Part shown: piece after piece, positions 9,031 to 18,696 of the stretch | How the letters are laid out: every line of letters starts with the position of its first letter | Position numbering within the stretch: position 1 is the stretch's first letter | From: Neisseria polysaccharea ATCC 43768 | GTDB taxonomy: Bacteria; Pseudomonadota; Gammaproteobacteria; Burkholderiales; Neisseriaceae | Length of the DNA stretch: 64,000 bases | NCBI GenBank assembly: GCA_000176735.1 | Contig: ADBE01000112.1 | Coordinates: forward strand, 1 to 64,000 | Direction of reading: 5' to 3' | Made by a program: the position numbers and the translations under genes | The notes under the pieces: model-generated | Database searches by the model: none | Seen by the model: the letters and a program-made list of their open reading frames with translations, nothing else | What the model was told of the DNA's origin: nothing

Positions 9031-9752
9031 CAGCATTTTTCCAGCGGCACGAATACCGCGCCGTCCCCGTCCACGCGGAGGATTGAAGCATAGTCGTTAT
9101 GCCAGTCGCCCAAAACGATGCGGGTAAAGCCGTTTTCGTGATGGATATGCTCGCGGTGGGTGTGTCCGTGTATCAGCCTTTCCGCGTTAAAGGCGCGAAC
9201 CTGCCGCGCGGTAAAGGCGGCATTGACATCCATAATATCGGCGGGCTTGACCTGTTTTTCCATTTTGCTGACACGCCTGATTTTGGCGGCAAGGCGCGTG
9301 CGCCACTTCAGGGGCAGCATCAGGAACAGTTTTTGCAGCCGCCTGCAATGCACGATGCGGCGGAAACGCAGGTATGCCTTGTCGTCGGTGCACAATGTGT
9401 CGCCGTGGCAGATGAGGGTTTTGCAGCCGAACAAGTCCAAAACCGAGTAATCCGGCAGCAGCGTCATACCTGCCTGCCGGCAAAAATCCCGCCCAATCAG
9501 GAAATCGCGGTTGCCCCTGACGAAGAACACGGCAACGCCTTTGTCGGACAATTTCCTGATTTCCAGCGCAATCGAAGTATTCAACTCGGAAACTTCGTCA
9601 TCGCCCACCCAAAAATCAAACAAATCGCCCAAAATGTAAACCGCCCGCGCCTGCCCGGCGGCGGAAGAACGTAAAAAACGCAGCAACAGCGCGGTCAGTT
9701 CGGGGTGCTTTTCGCTCAAATGCAGGTCGGAGATGAAATAGGCGGGTTTCAT
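9030..9752 (-). CDS. lpxH: UDP-2,3-diacylglucosamine hydrolase LpxH
   Basis: LpxH cleaves UDP-2,3-diacylglucosamine to lipid X and UMP, the fourth step of lipid A synthesis, as a peripheral inner-membrane metallophosphoesterase. The 240-residue product starts MKPAYFISDLHLSE; the phosphoesterase motifs DLHL, GDLFDFWVGDD, RGNRDFLIG, CHGDTL and IHGHTHR are in order. ATG 9752 is chosen because DLHL should lie near the N terminus. Upstream (9753-10000) is a DUS pair at 9875-9901 and no gene. Confidence 0.95.
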   Translation of the reverse strand: MKPAYFISDLHLSEKHPELTALLLRFLRSSAAGQARAVYILGDLFDFWVGDDEVSELNTSIALEIRKLSDKGVAVFFVRGNRDFLIGRDFCRQAGMTLLPDYSVLDLFGCKTLICHGDTLCTDDKAYLRFRRIVHCRRLQKLFLMLPLKWRTRLAAKIRRVSKMEKQVKPADIMDVNAAFTARQVRAFNAERLIHGHTHREHIHHENGFTRIVLGDWHNDYASILRVDGDGAVFVPLEKC

Positions 9753-10000
9753 AGGTTGCTTTCCAATCGGGCGGATGTCGGGGCGGATTATAACGCGCCC
9801 GGCGGCGGGGCAATACGGCAAATGCCGCGACAAGCATCGGGCATTGGCGGAACCGGGGTTCGGGCGTGTTAAAAATGCCGTCTGAAGGCTTCAGACGGCA
9901 TCGCGGGCGCGTGATGCGGTAAGGTTTTGCCGGAAAGATATGGGGTGGTGCGGCGAGATTTCCGTTAAAATACGCTTCTTTTTTATTTTTTCCGACCATT

Positions 10001-13000
10001 ATGCGCCTGACCCACATCAAACTCTCCGGCTTCAAATCTTTTACCGACCCGACCACGATTCATGTGCCGGGGCAGCTTGTTGCGGTTATCGGGCCGAATG
10101 GCTGCGGCAAGTCGAATGTGATTGACGCGGTGCGCTGGGTGTTGGGTGAGGCTTCGGCGAAGCAGCTTCGCGGCGAGAGTATGCAGGACGTGATTTTTAA
10201 CGGTGCGGCGACGCGCCGTCCTGCGCCGAGGGCTTCGGTGGAGCTGGTGTTTGACAACAGCGACCACAGTTTGCAGGGGGCGTGGGGGCAGTATGCCGAG
10301 GTGAGCATCAAGCGGCAGTTGACGCGTCAGGGCGAATCGACTTATTTCATCAACAATCAGACCGTGCGCCGCCGCGACATTACCGATTTGTTTCTGGGTA
10401 CGGGCGTGGGTGCGCGCGGTTATGCCGTTATCGAGCAGGGGATGATTTCGCGCATCATCGAAGCGCGGCCGGAGGAGTTGCGCGCCTATATAGAAGAGGC
10501 GGCGGGCGTGTCCAAATATAAGGAACGCCGCAAGGAGACGGAAGGCCGTCTGAAAGACACGCGCGAGCATTTGCAGCGTTTGGGCGATTTGCAGAATGAG
10601 TTGGCGCGTCAGGTGGAAAAGCTGGAAAAACAGGCGGAAACCGCCGAACGCTACAAATCCCTGACCGCGCAGTTAAACCAACAACAGGATTTGCTCGATT
10701 ACGCCCAATGGCAGCAATCGCTTGCCGCCGCCGATAAGGCGACCGCGCAGCATCAGTCTTTGCAGGCGCGGCAGGACGAAACCGCCGCGCAGATTCAGGC
10801 GTTAAATGACGAAGTACACGCCTTGCAGACCGCCGAACAATCGCAGCAGCAGGCAGTACACGAATTGAGCAATAAACGCGGCGTGTTGCGCGAGCAGATT
10901 GCCCGTTTGGAAGAACAAATCCGCCATCAGCAAAACCTGCATCAACGCATCGAACGCGACAAGCAGGCGGCGCAGGCGCAGTTGCAGCGTATTCATCAGG
11001 AGCAGCAGCAAATCCGCGTGCAGCTTGAAGAAAACGAGTTGCAGGCCGAAGAAAAGCAAACCGAGCTGGCAGAGTGGGCGATGCAGGTTGCCGAACACGA
11101 AGAGCGTCTGCCCGAATTGGAAGAAGCCCAAGCCACGCTCAACGCCGCCTTCCAAACCCAGCAGGACGAGGCAAACCGCATCCGCCGCGAACTGGCGTTG
11201 AAGCAGCAGCAGCTTGCCCATGCCGAACAAACCGTTGCCAAGCACGAAGAGCGCAAAGGTCGTCTGAAACAGGAAAACCAAGCCCTGAACCTGCCTGACG
11301 AAGCCGAAACCGCCGCCGCGCAGGAAGCAGCCGCCTTGTTGCAAGGCCGGCAAGAGCATTACGAAGAACAAATCATCGCCGCCGAAGAAGCCTTGCACGC
11401 CGCCCGCGAGGCGTTTCAGACGGCATCAAACCGCTTCCAAAGCCTGAAGCAGCAACACATCACCTTGCAGGCGCAGCAGCAGGCGTTGTCGCAAATCCTG
11501 TCGCAACAGCAGGAGACCGCCGACTTCTGGCAGGCAACTAACCACGCCACCGCGCCGCAACTGTGGCAACACATCACCGCGCCCGCCGAGTGGCAGCACG
11601 CCTTGTCCGTCATCCTTGCCGAACGTCTGCACGCCCGCAGCGTGCCGTCTGGTTTCGTGCCGCCCGCGCCGTTGCCGCAGGGGCAGGCGGCTTGGCTTTC
11701 AGACGGCCTCTCCGGCGGCATCAAAAAATCCCTGCCCGTACAGGCATTGTTGAACCAAATCCAAGCGCAGCCGCCGTTTCAGACGGCATTGCACCACTGG
11801 CTCGACGGCGTATTGTGCGCGCCCGATTTGAGCTACGCCCTCGCGCATCAAAACGATTTGGGCGCACACCAAATCTGGCTTACGCCCGAAGGCCATCAGG
11901 TCGACAAAGTCAGCGTCCTGCTCTATGCCAAACCGGCGCAGGAAAGCCTGATTGCCCAAAAAGCGCGCCTCGACGGCATCGCGTCCGAACTGGAAAACCT
12001 CGCCCCCGAACTCTCCGCCGCCGAAGCCGCGTTCAAACAGGCGGATGCCGCCGTGCGCTCGTCCGAAGTGCAGCACAAAAACCTGATGCAGCAGCAACAG
12101 CAGCACACGCGCCAATACAGTCAGGCGCAGCAACGCGCCGCCGAACTTCTGGCGCGCACCAACCAAGGGCAAATCCGCCGCGAACACATCGAGCGCGAAC
12201 TGGCGCAGTTGGCGGAAGAGCAAACCGTGTTGCAACACACGTCCGACGGGCTTTCAGACGACATCGCTACTTTGCAGGAAGCCGCCGCCGAACTTGAACA
12301 CCAGCAGCAAACCACCGCGCACAGCCGCCAAGAGCAGCAAGGCCGTCTGAAACAGGCGCAGCTTGCCCTATTGGAAGCCAATCGCCAATACGGGCTTGCC
12401 GAAGTCGCCGTCCACAAGCTCAACCAGCAAAAACAAAACTACCAACAGCAAATTGCCCAGCTTGAACAACAAACCTTCGATTGGCAGGAACGCCAGCAAG
12501 AGCTTGCCCTCGCCTATGAAACCGAGTTCCAAAACGACGAGCAGCACATCAAGCTCGAAGAGTTGAGCGAAGCCGTACAGAGTTTGGACGAAGAATATAT
12601 TGTCGTACAGGAGAAACTCGCGCAGATTCAGGAGCAGGGTAGGGAACAATACGCCCGCGTACAAACCCTGCAAACCAAGCTGCCGCAGCTTCAGGCCGCC
12701 ACCCAAACCGCCCTGTTGCAGCAGCAGGAAGCCCTGATCAACGCCAAACGCTACCATCAAAACCTGACCGAACGCGCCGCCGATTTGGACGCGCTCGAAG
12801 CGTTGGCGAAAGAATCGCCGAAAGTATTGAACACCAGCATCGGCAGCCTTTCGCAACAAATCGAAGCACTCGGCGCGGTCAACCTCGCCGCCCTGCAAGA
12901 ACTCGAAGAAGCGCGCGAACGCGACGGCTACTACCGCAGCCAGAGCGAAGACGTGCAGGCAGCCATTACTCTTTTGGAAGAAGCCATCGCCCAAATCGAC

Positions 13001-13486
13001 GACAAAACCAAAGCGCGTTTCAAAGAAACCTTCGATGCCGTCAACGGCAAAGTCCAAACCTTCTTCCCGACCCTGTTCGGCGGCGGCGAAGCCACCCTCA
13101 AAATGATAGGCGACGACCTCCTGACCGCCGGCGTGTCCATCATGGCGCGCCCGCCCGGCAAGAAAAACAGCACCATCCACCTCCTTTCCGGCGGCGAAAA
13201 AGCCCTTACCGCCATGAGCCTCGTGTTCGCCCTGTTCAGCCTCAATCCTGCTCCGTTCTGCCTTTTGGACGAAGTCGATGCCCCGCTGGACGATGCCAAC
13301 ACCTCGCGTTTCTGCAACCTGGTCAAAGAAATGTCGGCGCAAACCCAGTTCCTCTACATCTCCCACAACCGCCTGACTATGGAAATGGCGGAACAGCTCG
13401 TCGGTGTAACCATGCAGGAAAAAGGCGTATCGCGCGTCGTCGCCGTGGACATCAAACAGGCGTTGGAAATGGCGGAATCTGCCTGA
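10001..13486 (+). CDS. smc: Chromosome segregation protein SMC
   Basis: A 1161-residue SMC ATPase that dimerises and compacts and segregates DNA. Walker A is GPNGCGKSNVIDAVRWVLGE (residues about 28-47). Two long Gln/Glu/Ala-rich coiled coils (about 165-500 and 640-960) flank a hinge at about 520-640. The C-terminal head has the ABC signature LLSGGEKALTAMSL and Walker B FCLLDEVDAPLDDAN. Several DUS copies lie inside the coding region, some encoding FQTA- or GRLK-type peptides in the coiled coils. Length is normal. It ends in a DUS-pair terminator shared with the convergent dehydrogenase gene. Confidence 0.96.
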   Translation: MRLTHIKLSGFKSFTDPTTIHVPGQLVAVIGPNGCGKSNVIDAVRWVLGEASAKQLRGESMQDVIFNGAATRRPAPRASVELVFDNSDHSLQGAWGQYAEVSIKRQLTRQGESTYFINNQTVRRRDITDLFLGTGVGARGYAVIEQGMISRIIEARPEELRAYIEEAAGVSKYKERRKETEGRLKDTREHLQRLGDLQNELARQVEKLEKQAETAERYKSLTAQLNQQQDLLDYAQWQQSLAAADKATAQHQSLQARQDETAAQIQALNDEVHALQTAEQSQQQAVHELSNKRGVLREQIARLEEQIRHQQNLHQRIERDKQAAQAQLQRIHQEQQQIRVQLEENELQAEEKQTELAEWAMQVAEHEERLPELEEAQATLNAAFQTQQDEANRIRRELALKQQQLAHAEQTVAKHEERKGRLKQENQALNLPDEAETAAAQEAAALLQGRQEHYEEQIIAAEEALHAAREAFQTASNRFQSLKQQHITLQAQQQALSQILSQQQETADFWQATNHATAPQLWQHITAPAEWQHALSVILAERLHARSVPSGFVPPAPLPQGQAAWLSDGLSGGIKKSLPVQALLNQIQAQPPFQTALHHWLDGVLCAPDLSYALAHQNDLGAHQIWLTPEGHQVDKVSVLLYAKPAQESLIAQKARLDGIASELENLAPELSAAEAAFKQADAAVRSSEVQHKNLMQQQQQHTRQYSQAQQRAAELLARTNQGQIRREHIERELAQLAEEQTVLQHTSDGLSDDIATLQEAAAELEHQQQTTAHSRQEQQGRLKQAQLALLEANRQYGLAEVAVHKLNQQKQNYQQQIAQLEQQTFDWQERQQELALAYETEFQNDEQHIKLEELSEAVQSLDEEYIVVQEKLAQIQEQGREQYARVQTLQTKLPQLQAATQTALLQQQEALINAKRYHQNLTERAADLDALEALAKESPKVLNTSIGSLSQQIEALGAVNLAALQELEEARERDGYYRSQSEDVQAAITLLEEAIAQIDDKTKARFKETFDAVNGKVQTFFPTLFGGGEATLKMIGDDLLTAGVSIMARPPGKKNSTIHLLSGGEKALTAMSLVFALFSLNPAPFCLLDEVDAPLDDANTSRFCNLVKEMSAQTQFLYISHNRLTMEMAEQLVGVTMQEKGVSRVVAVDIKQALEMAESA

Positions 13487-13508
13487 ACGACGAGTCCGGA
13501 TGTCAAAA

Positions 13509-13541
13509 ATGCCGTCTGAACAGCGTTCAGACGGCATTTCG
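13509..13541. terminator. Bidirectional DUS-pair terminator between smc and adh
   Basis: ATGCCGTCTGAA at 13509-13520 pairs with TTCAGACGGCAT at 13526-13537 between convergent genes. Confidence 0.85.
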
Positions 13542-13561
13542 ATGTGTACCGCCACGTCAAA

Positions 13562-14608
13562 TCAGTGGTGATGGCCGCAGCCGCATTCTTTTTTCATATC
13601 GATCACCATACGGCCGGTGATTTTGCCTTCGCGCATTTCTTGGAAAATGGCGGGTGCTTCATCCAAAGCACGCAGTTGGACTTTCGGCACAACCAAACCT
13701 TCCGCGCCGAATTGGAAGGCTTCTTCCAAATCTTTGCGCGTGCCGACCAAAGAGCCGACCACTTCGATGCCGTCCAAAACCAAACGTGGGATGGACAAAT
13801 CCATCGATTCCGGCGGCAGTCCGACGGCAACCACACGTCCGCCAGCACGGACGCAATCCACGGCAGAGTTGAATGCGGCGGCAGATACGGCGGTTACGAC
13901 CGCAGCGTGTGCGCCGCCGGTTTTTTCCTGAATCACTTTGGCAGCGTCTTCTTTGGCGGCGTTGACAACCAAATCCGCGCCGGTTTCTTTGGCAAACGCC
14001 AGTTTTTCATCGTTGATGTCGATGGCGACAACGTGCGCGCCGAATACTTTTTTCGCGTATTGGACACCCAGGTTGCCCAAACCGCCCGCGCCGTAAATCG
14101 CAATCCATTGGCCCGGACGCACGCCGGAAACTTTCACGGCTTTGTAGCAGGTAACGCCGGCACAAGTGATGCTGGACGCTTGGGCGGGGTCGAGACCGTC
14201 GGGGACTTTGACCGCATAATCCGCATTGACGATGCAGTGGGTCGCCATACCGCCGTCGGCGGTGTAGCCCGCGTTCAATACGGAACGGCACAGGGTTTCG
14301 CGGCCGGTGTTGCAGTATTCGCACGAGCCGCAGCTTTGGAACAGCCAGGCGATGCTGACGCGGTCGCCGACTTTCAGATTTTTCACACCGTCGGCAACTT
14401 CTTTAACCAAACCGATGCCTTCGTGTCCCAATACGCGGCCCGGTTTGTCGCCGTAGTCGCCTGCCGCAACGTGCAGGTCGGTGTGGCACACGCCGCAATA
14501 TTCGACTTCGACCAATGCCTCGCCGTATTCCAACGGGCGAACCTCGCGTTCGACTACTTCCACATCGCCCGCTACATTTTTATTTACAACAACTGCCTGC
14601 ATTTTCAT
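13562..14608 (-). CDS. adhP: Zinc-dependent alcohol dehydrogenase (AdhP-like)
   Basis: A 348-residue medium-chain dehydrogenase/reductase. Catalytic-zinc ligands appear in [15 protein letters not shown] and GHEGIGLV. The structural-zinc lobe has [15 protein letters not shown]. The NAD-binding Rossmann motif is [15 protein letters not shown] (about 172-186), so NAD(H) and a primary alcohol/aldehyde pair are likely. The protein ends [10 protein letters not shown], an extra Cys/His-rich metal-binding-like tail. A promoter (TTGACC at 14693-14698, 17-bp spacer, TATGCT at 14670-14675) and an upstream Zur-box-like palindrome suggest zinc-responsive expression. Substrate specificity is not visible. 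Confidence 0.9.
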   Translation of the reverse strand: MKMQAVVVNKNVAGDVEVVEREVRPLEYGEALVEVEYCGVCHTDLHVAAGDYGDKPGRVLGHEGIGLVKEVADGVKNLKVGDRVSIAWLFQSCGSCEYCNTGRETLCRSVLNAGYTADGGMATHCIVNADYAVKVPDGLDPAQASSITCAGVTCYKAVKVSGVRPGQWIAIYGAGGLGNLGVQYAKKVFGAHVVAIDINDEKLAFAKETGADLVVNAAKEDAAKVIQEKTGGAHAAVVTAVSAAAFNSAVDCVRAGGRVVAVGLPPESMDLSIPRLVLDGIEVVGSLVGTRKDLEEAFQFGAEGLVVPKVQLRALDEAPAIFQEMREGKITGRMVIDMKKECGCGHHH

Positions 14609-14669
14609 GATTGCGCTCCTTAGTTACGGTAAAAAACCTGTAAACGGAATGTTGTCCGATATAAGGGTA

Positions 14670-14698
14670 AGCATACGCTTCCGCATCTTGCGGGTCAA
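14670..14698 (-). promoter_or_regulatory. Sigma-70-type promoter of adhP
   Basis: On the minus strand, TTGACC and TATGCT are separated by 17 bases, about 60 bases before the adhP ATG. The -35 box matches the consensus in five of six bases. Confidence 0.6.
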
Positions 14699-14728
14699 AT
14701 GGTATGTTGTTGAAAAATATGGGTTATA

Positions 14729-14743
14729 TGTTATACTATAACA
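14729..14743. promoter_or_regulatory. Zur-box-like palindrome upstream of adhP
   Basis: TGTTATACTATAACA is a perfect 7-1-7 palindrome. It fits the meningococcal Zur box as I recall it (TGTTATDNHATAACA). It lies upstream of the -35 box, centred roughly 70 bases before the likely transcription start, a position that fits activation rather than blocking. Confidence 0.65.
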
Positions 14744-14828
14744 ACTTGGAAAGGCGCGGCATCCGGACGGTTGCCGGATAAGGGGCGGCAGGTTTCAAGT
14801 TTGAAAAAACCGGACGGGAAACCCGCAA

Positions 14829-14865
14829 AAATGCCGTCTGAACACAGCTTCAGACGGCATTTTTA
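14829..14865 (-). terminator. DUS-pair terminator after pilV
   Basis: ATGCCGTCTGAA at 14831-14842 pairs with TTCAGACGGCAT at 14849-14860, with A and T runs on both sides, just past the pilV stop on the minus strand. Confidence 0.8.
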
Positions 14866-14889
14866 CGGGTTTGCGGGTTCGGCGGAGGA

Positions 14890-15279
14890 TCAGTCGAAGT
14901 CCGGGCAGGATTGTCCGTTGCCGGCGGCGGAAAGCGTGCCGCCGTCGTTGAGCGTGACGATGCAGGTTTCGCCTTCGTTGGTCGTCGGATTGGGGACGGC
15001 CTGAAGGGTGAAGTGGTCGGGGGTGACTTTGCTTAAGGTAATGTTGAAATATTTGTTTTGTTTCAGTTTTTTTGGGTCGTAGTTGTCAAACGTCCCTTTT
15101 TGGCGGTAGTAACGCTCCAAGTTTTGCGCGTTCATCAGCAGGGTGGATTTGACTTCCGACAGGCGGATGCGCCGGGTGTAGGCTTTATAAGAAGGGTAGG
15201 CGATGAGCGTCAGGATGCTGAGGATGGCGACGGCAATCAGCAGCTCGAGCAGCGTAAAGCCTTTTTGAACGTTTTTCAT
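14890..15279 (-). CDS. pilV: Minor type IV pilin PilV
   Basis: A 129-residue prepilin: MKNVQKG then FTLLELLIAVAILSILTLIAYPSY, the class III signal with PilD cleavage after G7 and Glu at mature position 5. The C-terminal disulfide loop is between CIVTLND and QSCPDFD. Length and sequence fit Neisseria PilV, a minor pilin that modulates adhesion and antagonises DNA uptake. It is encoded away from the pil core genes and divergent from macA. Distinction from other minor pilins (ComP, PilX) rests on length and recall. Confidence 0.85.
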   Translation of the reverse strand: MKNVQKGFTLLELLIAVAILSILTLIAYPSYKAYTRRIRLSEVKSTLLMNAQNLERYYRQKGTFDNYDPKKLKQNKYFNITLSKVTPDHFTLQAVPNPTTNEGETCIVTLNDGGTLSAAGNGQSCPDFD

Positions 15280-15431
15280 AGCAATGTGTTTCCATTTGTT
15301 TATCGGTCGGCGGCATTATAACGCCGTATCGGAAATGGCGGAATATGTAAACGGATTGAAATTTTCGGGAAAGCAGATTGTATAAGTCATTTAAAACAAA
15401 TGGTTATTTTTATTGTCGGCAGTTTGCCGCC

Positions 15432-15460
15432 TTGGATGGGGCAGGGACTTGCGGTAGAAT
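15432..15460 (+). promoter_or_regulatory. macAB promoter with weak TAGAAT -10 box
   Basis: TTGGAT (15432-15437), a 17-base spacer and TAGAAT (15455-15460) lie 45 bases before the macA ATG. The G in the third -10 position is the base reported in gonococci to keep macAB expression low compared with TATAAT. Confidence 0.7.
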
Positions 15461-15504
15461 CCGCTTCCGATTTATGGGATTGGCGCATACAGAGAATTGA
15501 AAAT

Positions 15505-16683
15505 ATGGCAAAAATGATGAAATGGGCGGCTGTTGCGGCGGTCGCGGCGGCAGCGGTTTGGGGCGGATGGTCTTATCTGAAGCCCGAACCGCAGGCTTCT
15601 TATATTACGGAAACGGTCAGGCGCGGCGACATCATCCGGACGGTTTCTGCGACAGGTGAGATTTCGCCGTCGAATCTGGTGTCGGTCGGCGCGCAGGCAT
15701 CGGGGCAGATTAAGAAACTTTATGTCCGGCTCGGACAACAGGTCAAAAAGGGCGATTTGATTGCGGAAATCAATTCGACCACGCAGACCAACACGCTCAA
15801 TATGGAAAAATCCAAATTGGAAACGTATCAGGCGAAGCTGGCATCGGCACAGATTGCATTGGGCAGTGCGGAGAAGAAATACAAACGCCAGGCGGCGTTG
15901 TGGAAGGATGATGCGACCTCTAAAGAAGATTTGGAAAGCGCGCAGGATGCGCTTGCCGCCGCCAAAGCCAATGTTGCCGAGCTGAAGGCTTTAATCAGAC
16001 AGAGCAAAATTTCCATCAATACTGCCGAATCGGAATTGGGTTACACGCGCATTACCGCAACGATGGACGGCACGGTGGTGGCGATTCCCGTGGAAGAAGG
16101 GCAAACCGTGAACGCGGCGCAGTCTACGCCGACGATTGTCCAATTGGCGAATCTGGATATGATGTTGAACAAAATGCAGATTGCCGAGGGCGATATTACC
16201 AAGGTGAAGGCGGGGCAGGATATTTCGTTTACGATTTTGTCCGAACCGGATACGCCGATTAAGGCGAAGCTCGACAGCGTCGACCCCGGGCTGACCACGA
16301 TGTCGTCGGGCGGCTACAACAGCAGTACGGATACGGCTTCCAATGCGGTCTATTATTATGCCCGTTCGTTTGTGCCCAATCCGGACGGCAAACTCGCCAC
16401 GGGGATGACGACGCAGAATACGGTTGAAATCGACGGTGTGAAAAATGTGCTGATTATTCCGTCGCTGACCGTGAAAAATCGCGGCGGCAAGGCGTTTGTG
16501 CGCGTGTTGGGTGCGGACGGCAAGGCGGCGGAACGCGAAATCCGGACCGGTATGAGAGACAGTATGAATACCGAAGTAAAAAGCGGGTTGAAAGAGGGGG
16601 ATAAAGTGGTCATCTCCGAAATAACCGCCGCCGAGCAGCAGGAAAGCGGCGAACGCGCCCTAGGCGGCCCGCCGCGCCGATAA
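15505..16683 (+). CDS. macA: MacA periplasmic adaptor of macrolide efflux pump
   Basis: A 392-residue membrane fusion protein. MAKMMKWAAVAAVAAAAVWGG is an N-terminal anchor; then come the lipoyl half-motifs (SVGAQASGQIKKLYVRLGQQVKKGDLIAEI and GYTRITATMDGTVVAIPVEEGQTV), an alpha-helical hairpin (about 110-180) and beta-barrel and membrane-proximal domains. MacA links MacB to an outer-membrane channel and exports macrolides and some lipopeptides. ATG 15505 is used because it starts the anchor. macB follows after 65 bases that contain a DUS hairpin, so MacB may be partly attenuated. Confidence 0.93.
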   Translation: MAKMMKWAAVAAVAAAAVWGGWSYLKPEPQASYITETVRRGDIIRTVSATGEISPSNLVSVGAQASGQIKKLYVRLGQQVKKGDLIAEINSTTQTNTLNMEKSKLETYQAKLASAQIALGSAEKKYKRQAALWKDDATSKEDLESAQDALAAAKANVAELKALIRQSKISINTAESELGYTRITATMDGTVVAIPVEEGQTVNAAQSTPTIVQLANLDMMLNKMQIAEGDITKVKAGQDISFTILSEPDTPIKAKLDSVDPGLTTMSSGGYNSSTDTASNAVYYYARSFVPNPDGKLATGMTTQNTVEIDGVKNVLIIPSLTVKNRGGKAFVRVLGADGKAAEREIRTGMRDSMNTEVKSGLKEGDKVVISEITAAEQQESGERALGGPPRR

Positions 16684-16689
16684 ACGAAT

Positions 16690-16729
16690 ATGCCGTCTGA
16701 ACACGGAAACGGTTTCAGACGGCATTTGT
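16690..16729 (+). terminator. DUS-pair hairpin between macA and macB
   Basis: ATGCCGTCTGAA at 16690-16701 pairs with TTCAGACGGCAT at 16714-16725. It lies inside what should be one operon, so it may be a leaky terminator or simply an uptake site. Confidence 0.6.
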
Positions 16730-16748
16730 TATTGATTTACGGAATATT

Positions 16749-18683
16749 ATGAGCTTGATCGAATGTAAAAATATCAACCGCTATTTCGGCAGCGGCGAGA
16801 ACCGCGTCCATATTTTGAAAGACATCAGCCTGTCGATAGAGAAGGGCGATTTTGTCGCCATCATCGGGCAGTCCGGTTCGGGCAAGTCCACGCTGATGAA
16901 CATACTCGGCTGTTTGGATACCGCCGGTTCCGGTTCGTATCGAATCGACGGTATCGAAACTGCCAAAATGCAGCCTGACGAACTGGCGGCATTGCGCCGC
17001 GAACGCTTCGGTTTCATCTTCCAACGCTACAACCTCTTAAGCTCGCTGACCGCAAGGGACAACGTCGCGCTGCCAGCCGTGTATATGGGTATGGGCGGCA
17101 AAGAGCGTTCCGCGCGGGCGGACAAACTCTTGCAGGATTTGGGTTTGGCAAGCAAAGAGGGCAACAAGCCCGGCGAACTCTCGGGCGGACAGCAGCAGCG
17201 TGTCTCCATCGCCCGTGCCCTGATGAACGGCGGAGAAATCATCTTCGCCGACGAGCCGACCGGCGCGCTCGATACCGCCAGCGGCAAAAACGTGATGGAA
17301 ATCATCCGCAGGCTGCACGAAGCCGGGCATACCGTCATTATGGTAACGCACGACCCCGGCATTGCCGCCAATGCCAACCGCGTCATCGAAATCCGGGACG
17401 GCGAAATCATTTCCGACACCTCGAAAAATCCCGAAATCCCCGCAAGCAAGGTCGGGAGGATTCAGGAAAAAGCCTCGTGGTCGTTTTATTACGACCAGTT
17501 TGTCGAAGCCTTCAGAATGTCGGTGCAAGCAGTATTGGCGCACAAAATGCGTTCGCTGCTGACCATGCTCGGCATCATCATCGGTATCGCTTCGGTGGTT
17601 TCCGTCGTCGCATTGGGCAACGGTTCGCAGAAAAAAATCCTCGAAGACATCAGTTCGATGGGGACGAACACCATCAGCATCTTCCCCGGGCGCGGCTTCG
17701 GCGACAGGCGCAGCGGCAAAATCAGAACCCTGACCATAGACGACGCAAAAATCATCGCCAAACAAAGCTACGTTGCTTCCGCCACGCCCATGACTTCGAG
17801 CGGCGGCACGCTGACCTACCGCAACACCGACCTGACCGCCTCGCTTTACGGCGTGGGCGAACAATATTTCGACGTGCGCGGGCTGAAGCTGGAAACGGGG
17901 CGGCTGTTTGACGAAAACGATGTGAAAGAAGACGCGCAAGTCGTCGTCATCGACCAAAATGTTAAAGACAAACTCTTTGCGGATTCGGATCCGTTGGGTA
18001 AAACCATTTTGTTCAGGAAACGCCCCTTGACCGTCATCGGCGTGATGAAAAAAGACGAAAACGCTTTCGGCAATTCCGACGTGCTGATGCTTTGGTCGCC
18101 CTATACGACCGTGATGCACCAAATCACAGGCGAGAGCCACACCAACTCCATCACCGTTAAAATCAAAGACGATGCCAACACCCAAGTCGCCGAAAAAGGG
18201 TTGACCGAGCTGCTCAAAGCGCGGCACGGCACGGAAGATTTCTTTATGAACAACAGCGACAGCATCAGGCAGATGGTCGAAAGCACCACCGGCACGATGA
18301 AGCTGCTGATTTCCTCCATCGCCCTGATTTCATTGGTGGTCGGTGGCATCGGCGTGATGAACATTATGCTGGTGTCCGTTACCGAGCGCACCAAAGAAAT
18401 CGGCATACGGATGGCAATCGGCGCGCGGCGCGGCAATATTTTGCAGCAGTTTTTGATTGAGGCGGTGTTAATCTGCGTCATCGGAGGCTTGGTCGGCGTA
18501 GGTTTGTCCGCCGCCGTCAGCCTCGTGTTCAACCACTTTGTAACCGACTTCCCGATGGACATTTCGGCGGCATCCGTTATCGGGGCGGTCGCCTGTTCGA
18601 CCGGAATCGGCATCGCGTTCGGCTTTATGCCTGCCAATAAAGCAGCCAAACTCAATCCGATAGACGCATTGGCGCAGGATTGA
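16749..18683 (+). CDS. macB: MacB macrolide-export ABC transporter
   Basis: A 644-residue half-transporter with the ATPase first (Walker A GQSGSGKSTLMNILG at about 41-55, signature LSGGQQQRVSIARAL, Walker B IIFADEPTGALD), then a membrane segment at about 275, a large periplasmic domain (about 300-520) and three C-terminal membrane helices ending at LNPIDALAQD. This fused architecture is diagnostic of MacB. Dimeric MacB drives export with MacA and an outer-membrane channel. It ends shortly before two hairpins and is convergent with dsbC. Confidence 0.95.
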   Translation: MSLIECKNINRYFGSGENRVHILKDISLSIEKGDFVAIIGQSGSGKSTLMNILGCLDTAGSGSYRIDGIETAKMQPDELAALRRERFGFIFQRYNLLSSLTARDNVALPAVYMGMGGKERSARADKLLQDLGLASKEGNKPGELSGGQQQRVSIARALMNGGEIIFADEPTGALDTASGKNVMEIIRRLHEAGHTVIMVTHDPGIAANANRVIEIRDGEIISDTSKNPEIPASKVGRIQEKASWSFYYDQFVEAFRMSVQAVLAHKMRSLLTMLGIIIGIASVVSVVALGNGSQKKILEDISSMGTNTISIFPGRGFGDRRSGKIRTLTIDDAKIIAKQSYVASATPMTSSGGTLTYRNTDLTASLYGVGEQYFDVRGLKLETGRLFDENDVKEDAQVVVIDQNVKDKLFADSDPLGKTILFRKRPLTVIGVMKKDENAFGNSDVLMLWSPYTTVMHQITGESHTNSITVKIKDDANTQVAEKGLTELLKARHGTEDFFMNNSDSIRQMVESTTGTMKLLISSIALISLVVGGIGVMNIMLVSVTERTKEIGIRMAIGARRGNILQQFLIEAVLICVIGGLVGVGLSAAVSLVFNHFVTDFPMDISAASVIGAVACSTGIGIAFGFMPANKAAKLNPIDALAQD

Positions 18684-18696
18684 GGTTGGAACAAAG

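Noticed and set aside
12368-13555. 395-codon frame antisense to smc
   Set aside because: Shadow of the smc 3' end; ends in DUS sequence.
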